A DNA stretch of 64,000 nt from Halichoerus grypus (lineage: Eukaryota > Chordata > Mammalia > Carnivora > Phocidae), in NCBI RefSeq assembly GCF_964656455.1, contig NC_135719.1:6985163-7049162 (forward strand), written 5' to 3'. Positions 10,770 through 21,004 of the stretch are shown in pieces. Under the pieces are notes generated by a model. It did no database searches, was not told the origin of the DNA, and saw nothing but the letters and a program-made list of their open reading frames with translations. A program made the translations under genes and the position numbers. The stretch's first letter is position 1. Every line of letters starts with the position of its first letter.

Positions 10770-12290
10770 AAAAGAAATAGCACTCTGTCTCTCATCCAAG
10801 CCCAACCATCTTGCCATAGTTACTTCCCAGTATTGCTCTTCCCATATGGTTTTGTTAAAACAGTTTAGACTTGGCATATATGCACTTTGGGTCCTATCCT
10901 GACACTTACTTCACCATAAACTTATACAATATTATGAGTCAGTTGTCCTTACTGTCGGCTTTGGAAGCTGCTTTCTAGTCCTTGAGGGGCTGTACGGTTT
11001 CTCAGTCGTTGCCCTGCTGGGGGACATTTTGGTTGTAATGAACAGTCTGGCGTGGATATTTCTACTCCCCTAAGAACTGTAATTATAATTCCTGGTCAGA
11101 GGGATGGTGCTCTCCAGAGGCTTATCACTAGTTCTATTGCTTCAGTCACCTCCTTCAAAACCTGCCTCTCAGAGTGCAATATGTGTTCTAGAAGGTGTCT
11201 CTCACTGTGTACTTTCTCACCTGCTCTCCCCTTCTGTGGCTTCCTCTCCCGACCACTGCGCACCAGACCTAGTTAGAGGTTACTTCTTGAAGACCTTCCC
11301 TAACGAAGGAGCACCTGGGCTAGCTGTCATCCTCTGTGTGTGTCCACACAGCCTTGTGCTTCTGTCACCAGCATGTTCCACACCCATTCTGTTTTATAGT
11401 GGGAGTTACTCCCCACTGGATCCTCTGTGGACGACAGGGAGGACCACAGTGGTTGGGGGGAGGGGGAGGGAAAAAAGGAACACCTGGTCCCTCTCCCACA
11501 GACGGCCCTCTGGCTTGGAGGTAGACAGGAGGTCCCGTGGCTTGGAGGTAGACAGGAGGTCCACTGTAGCTCAGCCACCCCTGTCACTGTCACTCCTACC
11601 CTCAGAACAGGTCCCCGCTCCACAGTGCTTGGGCAGCCAGACCCCCGGAGCTGGGTGGTGGTTGGGAGGAGGCTGGGCCACCCCCGCTCTTCCAGCCATC
11701 CCAGCCGCCCCCATGACAGGGGTCAGGAAGGACTGTTTGTTCAGTCTTCATAACAGAGGGGCGATTACCGGCGCTGGAGGGGAGGACCAGCTGTTCCATC
11801 TCCCCAGCCAGGCCTGTCCCCTCACCTGATAGCCTCCCTAGGTTTTTATCGAATCTCTGTGGCTCACAATTACCTGTAATTGCATTGCCTTCATGGGAAG
11901 AAGAGTGCTTTTCCCTGCAGCTAAGATTTTTCATGTTCTCTGGACTTGGCCTCCTCGGCCCCCAGCCTCTTCTCTTCATTTCCAGCAAGCAACATGAGCA
12001 ATCCTTTCCCCTGGAGCTCTGCCTGCTCCCCTACCCCAGCCACTCACACCTCAGCTCTTCTCCCTCGTCCTGGCCCTGAGAGAGGAGGGTGGAACAGGAT
12101 GGCCCTCGGGTACCTCCGGGACCCCCAGTTTAAGGGACGCCCTCCATGGGGTCCCACTCTACGGTTGAAACAGCTTCTGCCACAGGACAGAAGGTGCTTA
12201 TGGTTTCCTGCTTCTCTTTTCCCCCCAGACACCTTCTTCTGACCCCAGATCTCAGGCACCTCTAGAAGGAGGAGACTTCAGGTTTGGCTT
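10770..12290. other. Unique intergenic DNA with a 25-bp tandem duplication
   Basis: No gene recognised. A perfect 25-bp direct repeat begins at 11511 and 11538 (period 27; core tggcttggaggtagacagg). The 241-codon frame at 11104-11829 runs through this duplication and through low-complexity GC-rich sequence, and frames are open on both strands, so it is not called. Confidence 0.5.
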
Positions 12291-12521
12291 AACCCATTCA
12301 TTCATTCAATCATTCACTATTTTAACATCCTTCTTAGGCCTCTAATAAGTACTAGGCACTAGACAACCAAAAACTACTTATTTAATGCAGATTTATGAGG
12401 TGTGGCCATAGACATAATTTTAAGACATGGTAACCGCCTTTGAGAAGTTTCAAATCTGCCTGGGCATAGAAGTGATCGTTGATTGGATACCTAATCGGAT
12501 CCAGCACTGTTTGAGGTAATA

Positions 12522-12759
12522 CTGTTATTCCTGTTTTATTTTATTTATTTATTTATTTATTTTTAAGATTTTATTTATTTGAGAGAGAGAGAGTGAGAGA
12601 GAGCATGAGAGGGGAGAGGGTCAGAGGGAGAAGCAGACTCCCCACTGAGCGGGGAGCCCGACATGGGACTCGATCCTGGGACTCCAGGATCACGACCTGA
12701 GCCGAAGGCAGTCGCTTAACTAACTGAGCCACCCAGGCGCCCCTGTTATTCCTGTTTTA
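12522..12759 (-). mobile_element. SINEC
   Basis: The minus-strand body is at 12539-12742. TSD ctgttattcctgtttta (17 bp, perfect) occurs at 12522-12538 and 12743-12759. The preceding stretch 12291-12370 looks like an L2 fossil ('aagtactaggcactagac'). Confidence 0.93.
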
Positions 12760-13570
12760 AAGAGGAGGTAAGCAAACCTCAGAGCTGTTAGCCCTCTGTG
12801 TTGTCCCTGCCTACTTTACCCTTTGTGACTTAGTAATGCCGGACTGCACTTTGCTCTCTGTGGACACTCCGCTGCTTTGCATTTCATACCTCGGCCCGTG
12901 TGGTCCCTATTGCCCGGAACAGCATCCCCACCTTCGGCATCTTCTGTAGGGTTTGTTCTCAGAGTGCTGAGCTGGGTGCCCATCTACCCACCTTGCCCAG
13001 ACCTCTAATCGAGTGCTCACCACATCATGCAGAAATTAGCTGTTCCTGAGTGTCTTTCCAACTGGATGGCAGGCTTCTCTGAGGCAGGAATCATGACTTA
13101 TTCACCTTTGTCCTGCCGCACCCAGCACAGAGTCCGGCGCAGAGCCAGCATTCTAAAAAAAATTGGCAGAAAAGAACAGGTGAAGTCACTTGTCTAAAGG
13201 TACACTGAGGGCATAGGGCAAAAATGAGATTGAAACCGTAGTGGCTGCTACCATAAAGCACCTTTGTGTGAATTAGGTCAAAGCTCCCTCTATGAGTGGA
13301 TCGACTGCAAAAAAAGCAAGTCTTCTGTGTGGACCAGTGAGAAAAAGACACTCCTTCCCTGGCTGATGCAGCACTGAGCCAGGGTCCCAGTTTGGCGAGC
13401 CCGCAACGACCAGATTGCAGCCGCATGCTTGCTGCCCGGGCATCCCAGCTCAGACACAGCAAGGGATGCCCTGTTTACACCAGGTCAGTCCTCATTCTGC
13501 AGCCCATACTCTTTTTCTCTGCCATGTGAACAGGAGCAACTGTCCCTAAACATTTCCAAGTCAAAAGAAA
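12760..13570. repeat. L2 and MIR fossils, no gene
   Basis: Segments at about 12860-13140 ('gcacccagcacagagtcc') resemble L2, and 13165-13250 ('aagtcacttgtctaaaggt') resembles MIR on the minus strand. The rest is unclassified. Confidence 0.45.
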
Positions 13571-13572
13571 AC

Positions 13573-13630
13573 GCTCGCGTGTGTGCGCGCGTGCGCATGC
13601 GTGTGCACGCATTTTTTTTTTTTTTTTTAC
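13573..13630. repeat. Alternating purine-pyrimidine tract followed by poly-T
   Basis: About 35 bases of mixed GC/GT/CA alternation (gtgtgtgcgcgcgtgcgcat and neighbours), followed by a 20-base T run. Alternation rich in CG steps is the kind of sequence that adopts Z-DNA under supercoiling. Confidence 0.8.
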
Positions 13631-13866
13631 CAAGAGCAAACCTCATCCTGTTGCCTAAGCATAGGTACCTGAGGCAGTGGGAAGATTGTGCAAGAAAGAC
13701 TAAGGGCTGCAGGATCCCCGAAGACAGAGAAAAACCACTGCGGGGGCAGGAAGCATTTAGCCCAGAGCACGGAGGGAAGGTACGTCTTCAAACAGTTGAT
13801 AAGAATTTGGATTCGGAATCTGAAGGCTGAGGGACTACAAGCAGAAACTGAGCATTTCCTGCAATT

Positions 13867-14100
13867 AACAATACAGGACTTTTTTTTTTTTTTTAAGATT
13901 TTATTTATTTATTTGACAGATAGATAGAGAGCACAAGTAGGCAGAGTGGCAGGCAGAGGGGAGAGGGAGAAGCAGGCTTTCCCCTGAGCAGGGAGCCGGA
14001 CGTGGGACTCGATCCCAGAACCCTCCTGGGATCATGACCTGAGCCGAAGGCAGCTGCTTAACCGACTGAGCCACCCAGGTGCCCCAACAATACAGGACTT
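13867..14100 (-). mobile_element. SINEC
   Basis: The minus-strand body is at 13882-14085. TSD aacaatacaggactt (15 bp, perfect) occurs at 13867-13881 and 14086-14100. A 'gacagatagatagagag' segment shows local slippage. Confidence 0.93.
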
Positions 14101-14164
14101 ATTATAAGGAAATGAGCCTTGCAGAATGAGAATAGAGTAGGGGGACCTAAATGAGGGTCAAGTG

Positions 14165-14300
14165 AAACAGCCTCAGTTTCTGCATCTGTAAAATGGGGAT
14201 AACAATACCAAACTCATGGGGGATTAAATGACATAATGCAGGTGAAATGATTGGCACAGGGTCTGGTGTACAGTAAATATGTACTAAATGGTGATTGTGA
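14165..14300 (+). repeat. MIR fossil
   Basis: 'cagcctcagtttctgcatct' and 'gtaaaatggggataacaata', followed by 'ggattaaatgacataatgc', form the plus-strand MIR core and 3' part. It runs straight into the trinucleotide repeat. Confidence 0.8.
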
Positions 14301-14316
14301 TGATTTTCACAAAAGG

Positions 14317-14403
14317 ATTGATGATGATGATGGTGATGATGGTGATGGTGTTGGTGATGATGGGGATGATGATGTTGGTGCTGGGGATGATGGGGATGAT
14401 GGG
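14317..14403. repeat. (GAT/GGT)n trinucleotide-type repeat
   Basis: Imperfect gatgatgatggtgatgatgg array of about 87 bases. On the minus strand it yields a His-rich open frame (14147-14512), which is an artefact of the repeat. Confidence 0.9.
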
Positions 14404-15180
14404 GCGGCAGTGGTGTATTACTTAGGGTAAGAAATGTCTGCCACTGAATATAGAGGTGAAAAGAGCTCAGCCAGCCTCTTCTAGAATGGGAGAAAGAACA
14501 AGAGCCTCTCATCCTGCTTTTGTTCCCATCTCCTCTTCTCGTGGCTAATGCACATACCGAGCAGAGTTGCTAAAAGCCTTGGCAGAAGAGCCACAGGAGG
14601 ACAGAGTGAGAGGAGAGAAAGCTCTCAGGGCCTCCAGGCCCCCCTCCCTATCACTCCACCAGCCCACTCACTTGGGGACCCGGTGTGCCCTGGGACTCCT
14701 GAGAGGACAGAGGAGCACGGGCTGAGGTGGGGGCTCAGGACTCAATGTTCTTCCTGGGCTGGGAGCACAGTGGGAGGGGGTAGTGGGCAATTAGAAGTTG
14801 GAGCATCTGGGAGAGGCAGGCTGAAGAGCTGCGGAATCACATGTGTCATCTGAGGCACAGCCCTGCATCTACAGAAGACTGGTATCAGCACTCAGCAAAT
14901 CTTTATTGCGTGCCTCTGTGCCTGGCACTGTGTTAGGCCTTGGGGATCAGTAGCTGCAAAACAGAAGTAGCTGCTTTAAACGTTGCCCAATTCAAGATAC
15001 TATTACTCTCTGAGTAAAAGCATTCATAGTTACTTAGGCCCAATACTTTGGAACATGTTTGTCTCTTCTATTTCTCTGTCTCACACTGCTTATGCAAGCC
15101 ATTGGCAATATACCTTTAATGTATATTTCGAATCCAACCACTTCTTACCACCTTCACCTTTATCACTTAAATCCAGGTGA
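14404..15180. other. Unique intergenic DNA
   Basis: No gene. A short segment near 14895-14945 ('gtgcctggcactgtgttagg') is an L2/MIR-type fossil. Confidence 0.45.
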
Positions 15181-15440
15181 CCATTACCTCTTGCCTGGAC
15201 TATTGCAGTAGCCTCCTGGCTGGACTCTCAAGAGTTCCCTCTCCCTGTGACAGCCAGAGTGAACCTTCTAAAACATAACCCTGCTTATGCTATTCGTCTG
15301 CTCAGAGCCTTCCTGTGGCTCCTTATTTGATTCTGAATTGAAGGCAAAGTTCTTGCAAAGACCTCCCAGGCAGTCATAGTCTTGCCTCTGGTCGCCTCTA
15401 TAACTTCTGACTCTGAGAGCAATGAAGTGAAATCCACTTC
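15180..15440 (+). repeat. L2-like fossil
   Basis: 'ctggactattgcagtagcct', 'cagccagagtgaaccttcta' and 'ctgctcagagccttcctgtg' form a well-known ancient mammalian interspersed repeat block. I place it in L2 from memory. Confidence 0.5.
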
Positions 15441-15641
15441 CTGGAAAAGGCCAGGAGGAAAGACAACCTCAGGCCTCCTCCACTACTAGCAAATTTTCCA
15501 GTAAGCACAGTGTGACACAGTGTGACAGGCTCCCCGTGTCGGACTCTGCATTAAATCGACAAATAGCAAGAACAATAGTGGGAAGTCAGAGGATTTTAAA
15601 GACATTCTTATAAGTAAAAGTTAAATAGAAGTTAAACATTA

Positions 15642-15861
15642 CGGGGGCGCCTGGGTGGCTCAGTCGGTTAAGCCTCCAACCCTTGATCTCATCTCAGGTT
15701 TTGATCTCAGGGTCATGAGATTGAGACCCTGCATCAGTCTCTGCCTGGGGTGTGGAGCCTGCTTAAGATTCTCTCTCTCTCTCTCCCTCTGCCCCTCCCT
15801 CCGCCCCTCCCTCCTCCCTCTAAAACAAACAAACAAACAAACAAACAAACAAACAAACAAA
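15642..15861 (+). mobile_element. Older SINEC with (CAAA)n tail
   Basis: The plus-strand head is at about 15644 (gggggcgcctgggtggctc). The internal region is more diverged ('ttgatctcagggtcatgag'), and the tail has expanded into a microsatellite of about 10 caaa units (15821-15861). Confidence 0.88.
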
Positions 15862-15960
15862 ACCTGCTAAACTATTTTCCACAATGACTGTACCATGTCC
15901 ACCAGCAATGTAGGAGAATCCCCATTCTCTACATCTTCACTAATATTTATTCTTTTCCTT

Positions 15961-16156
15961 TTTTTTTTCAAGATTTTATTTATTTATTTTGATGGAGAGA
16001 GACAGTGAGAGAGGGAACACAAGCAGGGGGAGTGGGAGAGGGAGAAGCAGGCTTCCAGCTGAGCAGAGAGCCTGACATGGGGCTCGACCCCAGGACCCTG
16101 GGATCATGACCTGAGTCGAAGGCAGACGCCTAACGACTGAGCCACCCAGGCGCCCC
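15961..16156 (-). mobile_element. SINEC
   Basis: Minus-strand SINE from the T-rich tail to the head complement ccacccaggcgcccc. The likely TSD is tattcttttcctt at 15948 and tattattttcctt at 16157 (one difference). It sits in L1 DNA. Confidence 0.9.
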
Positions 16157-16454
16157 TATTATTTTCCTTTTTAAAAATCATAGCTGTCCTAGTGGTTGTG
16201 AAATGGTATCTCACAATGCTTTTGAATTTGTTTCCCTGATGACTAATGATGCTGAGCACCTTTTCGTGTGTTTATTGACCATTTGTATATATAATCCTTT
16301 GCCTGTTTTTCAGTTGGTTTGTCTTTTTGTTGTTGAGTTACAAGAGTTAAAAAAAAAATTCTTGATACTAAACCCTTACCAGATATACGAATTGCAAATA
16401 TTTTTTCCCATTCTGTGGGTTGTCTTTTCATTTTCTTGTGTCTTTCGAAGCACA

Positions 16455-16646
16455 AACATTATTCATTTATTTATTTGAGAGAGAGCCCAAGAGAGAGCAC
16501 AGTGGAGAGGAGCAGAGGGAGAGGGAGAAGCAGACTCCCTGCTGAGTGGGGAGCCCAACTTGGAGCTTGATCCCAGGACCCTGAGATCATGACCTGAGCC
16601 AAAGGCAGACGCTTAACTGACTGGGCCACCCAGGCGCCCTAACATT
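16455..16646 (-). mobile_element. SINEC
   Basis: Minus-strand body at about 16461-16640. Short TSD aacatt occurs at 16455-16460 and 16641-16646. It has lost part of its T-rich tail. Confidence 0.85.
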
Positions 16647-16808
16647 TTTAAATTTTAATGAAGTTCAATTTAATCTATTTTTTCCTTTGGTTGCTTGTGC
16701 TTTTGGTGTCATATCTAAGAAACTGTTGCCTAATCCAAGGTCATAGAGAATTATGCTCATGTTTCTTTCTAAGAGTTTCATAGGTTGGCCTTTACATTTA
16801 GGTCTTTG

Positions 16809-17194
16809 GTCTATTTTTTTAGAGGGGGGAGGAGCAGAGGGAGAGAGAGGGAGAGAGAGAAACTCAAGCAGGCTCCACGCCCATTGTGGATCCTGAGGTA
16901 GGTCTCAGTAGCACACCCCTGAGATTATGACCTGAGCCAAGATTAAGAGTTGGACACTTTTTTTTTTTTAAGATTTTATTTATTTGACAGAGAGAGACAC
17001 AGCGAGAGAGGGAACACAAGCAGGGGGAGTGGGAGAGGGAGAAGCAGGCTTCCCACGGAGCAGGGAGCCCGATGTGGGGCTCGATCCCAGGACCCTGGGA
17101 TCATGACCTGAGCTGAAGGCAGATGTTTAACCCAGGGGCCCCAAGAGTTGGACACTTAACCAGCTGGGCCACTCAGGTGCCCCCAGTCTATTTT
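16809..17194 (-). mobile_element. Older SINEC split by a younger SINEC
   Basis: The outer, diverged minus-strand SINE occupies 16818-16959 and 17158-17185 and is flanked by gtctatttt at 16809-16817 and 17186-17194. Its interior holds the SINE at 16960-17142. The two halves join naturally across the TSD of the inner element. Confidence 0.85.
16945..17157 (-). mobile_element. SINEC nested in another SINEC
   Basis: Body 16960-17142, minus strand. TSD aagagttggacactt (15 bp, perfect) occurs at 16945-16959 and 17143-17157 and is itself sequence of the outer SINE. The head is slightly short (cccaggggcccc). Confidence 0.92.
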
Positions 17195-17275
17195 GAATTG
17201 ATTTTTGTATATGGTGTGAGACTGTGGTAGTTTCTTTTCAGTTATTCTTCTGGTACCAGTAAAACTCCTGATTTT

Positions 17276-18075
17276 AATGACCAGGCTCAGCACAGAGGTA
17301 GCAGGCCCCAAACATTTCCATTGGAGTAGCATTTGATAGTTTAAACAACATTCTCTTATGTGATCTCTCCAGTGCTCAAGTCAGATAATTACCCAATTTT
17401 AGATATAAGAAAACAGACTGGCAGAGGGTAAGTGAGTTGCCTAACATGTAGGAACCCAAATGGCAGAGTCAGAATTTGCTACTGTGGGGGAGAGAACCCT
17501 GGAAAAGGGGAGATGGAAGTCCTGGGTCACGGTCTCAGTTCTGCTGCCTGTGTTCGTATGAACTTGTACAAGGCATGTCCCTCTAGGGGTCTCAATTTCA
17601 TCATGGGTGGGCAAGGGAGTTGATCTTGGGTAACTGCAATGAAACTTTACTGAGCATCTAGGACATTCCAGGCTGTGCCAGGCACTTCAAATATAGCACC
17701 TCTAATTTTTTAAATAACATCACTAGGCAGGTAAATCTTCATTTCCCAGAAGAAAAAATGAAGACTCTGCAGTCAGTACCTGAGAACGCTCAGCCGGGAA
17801 ATGTCAAGACTGGGCCAAGAACCCAGCCTGTTTCCTCTTAGCCACGTACGCTTTCTGAGTCTGTGTCCTCATCAGTAAAGGCTAATTAGTATTCCTTCCT
17901 CCTAGGATTGCTGTGAACAATGTGGGCGGAGCCACTCATTCATGGACTGAATCCTTATGCAGCACCTGCAAGACGTCAAACCCTGTTGTAGGCGAGGATA
18001 GAAGATAAGACAAAATCCCTGCCCTCACGGAGCTGACGTTCTAGCAGGGCGAAGGGAAACAGAACAAAAAAAGAC
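17276..18075. repeat. MIR and L2 fossils in intergenic DNA
   Basis: MIR-like text on the minus strand at 17385-17480 ('cagagggtaagtgagttgcc') and 17640-17830. L2-like text at 17935-18060 ('ccctgccctcacggagctga'). No gene. Confidence 0.5.
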
Positions 18076-18077
18076 AT

Positions 18078-18086
18078 TTGCGCGCG

Positions 18087-18117
<31 letters not shown>
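18078..18117. repeat. (GC)n(CA)n alternating tract
   Basis: gcgcgcgc then gt, then about 14 ca units: uninterrupted purine-pyrimidine alternation about 0.7 kb upstream of the DET1 CpG island. Candidate Z-DNA former. Confidence 0.9.
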
Positions 18118-18146
18118 CGGGTAATATCAGATAGTGATGAGTGCTA

Positions 18147-18389
18147 ACAAAAAATAGCGTGAGGGACGCCTGGGTGGCTCAGTCGGTTAAGCGTCTGCCT
18201 GCTTTCGGCTGGGGTCAGGATCCCAGGATCCCAGGGGCCTGGAATCGAGTCCCCCATTGGACGCCCTGCTCAGCAGGGAGCCTGCTTCTCCCTCTACCTG
18301 CTGCTCCCCCTGCTTGTGCTCTGTCTCGCTCTCTTTGACAAGTAGATAGATAAAATTAAAAAAAACAAAAACCACAAAAAATAGCATGA
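18147..18389 (+). mobile_element. SINEC
   Basis: Plus-strand body 18163-18373. TSD acaaaaaatagcgtga at 18147-18162 and acaaaaaatagcatga at 18374-18389 (one difference, CG to CA, as expected from methyl-CpG decay). An internal 'cccaggatcccagg' duplication is visible. Confidence 0.92.
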
Positions 18390-18769
18390 AGTGGCCGTGG
18401 AATGAGAGCAATCGGAAGCAGTCACGGGCGCTGAGAACTGAATGATCCGAAGGAGGCCGACGGTGGGAAATTTGGGGGCCGGCTGTCCAAGTAAAGGTTA
18501 TGGGACTAGGTTAACGCAAGACGTTTTTCTGCACTTCCACTATGAGCCAGCAACTGTATTGGGCAGAATGTTCAGAGGAGGATATAGTCCTGGGGGTCCA
18601 AGCACTCACTGCGCAGGAGCGGACATCACAGAGCGGATCGTTCCTCCGCCGATGAAAGGGCGCATCTAATCAAGAGGTGAAACATTAATTTTTATCCATG
18701 TTTTTGCAAACGTGTCCAGCAGGCCCCGAAACATTACCTTAAGAGATCACTGACATGCCCAGGTTAGGG
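18390..18769. other. Unique DNA upstream of the DET1 promoter
   Basis: Unique sequence whose CpG content rises toward the island (several CpGs at 18600-18665). No gene of its own is recognised. Confidence 0.4.
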
Positions 18770-19300
18770 CTTTCGGTTTTCTCCTTCGCAGCTGCTGGGC
18801 CCCTGTGGCTTCGATTTCCCCCTCCGGACACCAGGGAGCGCTGTAACACTCTCAGTGTCCGCTGACGCCGCCGCGCTCTCTCCCGCTTTTCTTCTCGCTG
18901 CGCCGCACTTCCGGTGGCAAGCGGAAGCGGGGACTTGCAGCCGCGGGCGCCGGGGCCGGAGGCATGGCGGGGGCGGGGCTGGGGGAGGCTCGCGTCGAGC
19001 AGGCCGGAGGCTCCCTCTCCCCGGTCCGTTGAACCAGGACCGTACAGGTGAGGACTTCTCCTTTCTTGGGCCAGCCTCCAAGCTCGTCAGGCTTTCACCG
19101 AGGCCTCCCCGGGTTCCCGACTCCTCCCCGCGAGACGCCGAGGCCCCGCGGCCCCCGCCCTCCCTGAGCGTTCCCTTCCCATTGAGGCCCCGCCCCGGGC
19201 TTCTCTTTCCGGGGGCGCCCCCTTGGGTGTGTATGCCCGCCCCTCGGTATCCCCTTACCGCTTTGGAAGCCGTCACAACTTATTGAGGGGTGTGTGCACC
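18770..19300 (+). promoter_or_regulatory. DET1: DET1 CpG-island promoter
   Basis: GC-rich, CpG-dense block immediately upstream of and spanning the putative first exon. Visible motifs are an ETS/GABP-type ACTTCCGG (18907-18914), a second ETS-type CGGAAG on the strand shown (18922-18927), an ATGGCGG YY1-type core (18964-18970) and an Sp1-type GGGGCGGGGC (18970-18979). There is no TATA box. This architecture is typical of ubiquitously expressed mammalian genes, consistent with DET1. Promoter use is inferred from composition and from the in-order splice donor at 19048. Confidence 0.75.
18860..19047 (+). other. DET1: DET1 exon 1 (non-coding), 5' end approximate
   Basis: The CpG-island sequence ends at a strong splice donor, cgtacag|gtgagg, with the exon ending at 19047. 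The next good acceptor in register is at 24966, just before the DET1 start codon, so this is the likely first exon. The transcription start is not determinable; 18860 is a guess. It contains a possible upstream ORF: ATG at 18964 in good context (ggcATGg), 22 codons, stop TGA at 19030-19032. Confidence 0.5.
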
Positions 19301-19419
19301 GACCGTCGTGGGGAAGCTGAGACGCAGCAAGGGGGAAAGGACTTGCTTAGTACCACACGACAAGCTAGTGGCCCCATTCCGCCAGGCTTTCTTCTTCCAT
19401 TCATAAATAACGTACCGAA

Positions 19420-20560
19420 CGCACACGAGGGGCCAGCCCCATTGCTAGGCTCTGAGAAAACTGAGGTGACCGAAGTGGACATGGTTGCTTCCTGTCTAGG
19501 GAGTACGGTGTAGTGGGGGACTCCCATCATTAAACACAGCCATGCAAGTAAAAGTAGGTGTGCACACTGTGGCAGTTACTATGAAGAAGACCGAGAAAGT
19601 AATGGGGAGGCCTGCTTTGGAGAGAATGATCAGGGAAGACTTCCTGGAGGAGATGTTGCAACTTGAGAAACTATGCAGTGGCTTGGGGAAAGACGTCCTA
19701 GGCAGAGGGAACAGCCCCTGTGGATACCTTAGTTGGCAAAGAACTTGGAGTGAGGCAGGTCCAACGTACAGGAAATGAGGTTTAAGATGTTTCCAGTACA
19801 GTGATGGGGCGGACAGAATATGTGTACTGGTCAGGAGCTCACCATCTAGTGCCACAGGTAGGAGTGAAATGCAGAGACAAAGTTGCAAGCATGACAGGTG
19901 TTGTGAAGGCAAGATATGGCTCTTAGGTTGGTATTTGAGCTAAGGGGGAGGTGAAAGAAGACTTCTCTGAGGAAGAGATAATTAGGTTGATGTCTGAAAT
20001 TGGAGTTAGCAAAGGGAGGAGAAGAGCTTTTTTAGATTTCAGTTAACGGCAAGTGCCAAGCTTCTGAGGCAGGAGGTGGGATCCCTGTTGAAGAAATGGT
20101 TAGAGTTAATGGGAAAAAATGGGGATGGAGAGGCAGAGCTGAGACCTTTGAGTCCCTGATTGGCATGTTAAGGATTTTGATTCTGATCATAAACAGCAGT
20201 GGGAAGATACCATCCTGTTTTAACCAGTAGGGGAAAGGACGTGGTCACAAAAGCATTTTGAAAAGATCATTGGCTGTTGCAAGGAGTGGGTTTAGGTAGG
20301 AAACTGGTATAGTATCGCAGACATGAAATTTTAAAAGTTTGGATAAGGACTGGCAGGTTGTGATAGAGATAAGTGGAAGATTAGAGGGCTATTTAGTAGG
20401 AGAGAAGACCTCCAGAGTTTGATGACTGATCAGGGGGCGGAGGGAAAGGTATCAAGGAAGACGGTCAGGTTTCTGGTTCCTGAGAGCAGGAGAGTAGCTG
20501 GGCCATTCACTGGACTAGGGGAGCTGGGAGAGGGCCAGCTTTGGGGAAAATATCATAAGT
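19420..20560 (+). repeat. L2-like ancient LINE sequence
   Basis: Repeated wording of the type 'gaagacttcctggaggagat', 'gaagacttctctgaggaag' and 'agtgccaagcttctgaggc', ending with 'aggaagacggtcaggtttct', matches the remembered L2 3' region. A similar block lies at 58872-59230. No gene. Confidence 0.5.
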
Positions 20561-20611
20561 TATTCTGACTCTTTTTTTCATCATAATTCTCACAGTGACT
20601 GGAAGGCTCTT

Positions 20612-20819
20612 TCTTTCTTTCTTTTTCTTTCAGGAAAGATTTTATTTATTAGAGAGAGAGAGTGAACAAGAGAGAGAGCACAAGCAAGGTGGAGAGGCAG
20701 AGGTGGAAGCAGACTCCCCGCTGAGCAGGGAGCCCAATTCGGGGCTCGATCTCAGGACCCCAGGATCATGCCCTGAGCTGAAGGCAGCCGCTTGACTGAC
20801 TGAGCCACCCAGGCGCCCC
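20612..20819 (-). mobile_element. SINEC
   Basis: Minus-strand SINE from a ttct-rich tail to the head complement ccacccaggcgcccc. The TSD is not clear. Lies in DET1 intron 1, antisense to the gene. Confidence 0.88.
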
Positions 20820-20967
20820 AAAGGGACTTTCATTTCATACTTTTTCCGTAGTGTTTGAGTTTTTATGAGCATGTATTATTTTTATAATCAGATCAATAAG
20901 AGAACAAGTTGAAAAAGTCTTAAATAACTCCACCATGTCTCTCAAAATCACAATTGTGTGATATAAA

Positions 20968-20969
<2 letters not shown>

Positions 20970-21002
<33 letters not shown>
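20970..21002. repeat. (GT)n microsatellite
   Basis: About 16 GT units followed by a GA-rich stretch. In DET1 intron 1. Confidence 0.95.

Positions 21003-21004
<2 letters not shown>

Larger units (their letters stand above)
15862..17275 (-). repeat. L1 ORF2-region fragment broken by four SINEs
   Basis: Minus-strand L1 ORF2/3' sequence, with landmarks 'aaatggtatctcacaatgc', 'ttgaccatttgtatatata' and 'ggcctttacatttaggtct'. It is interrupted at 15961-16156, 16461-16640 and 16818-17185. Frames are broken. Confidence 0.72.

Noticed and set aside
11104..11829. 241-codon open frame, + strand
   Set aside because: Runs through a tandem duplication and low-complexity GC-rich DNA with open frames on both strands.
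13091..13462. 123-codon open frame, - strand
   Set aside because: Overlaps L2/MIR fossils; no protein-like features.
14147..14512. His-rich open frame, - strand
   Set aside because: Translation of the (GAT)n repeat and the adjoining MIR.
18764..19286. Long open frames on both strands of the CpG island (143 and 170 codons)
   Set aside because: GC-rich sequence lacks stops; translations are Arg/Gly/Pro-rich and overlap. Better explained as promoter plus non-coding exon 1 of DET1.
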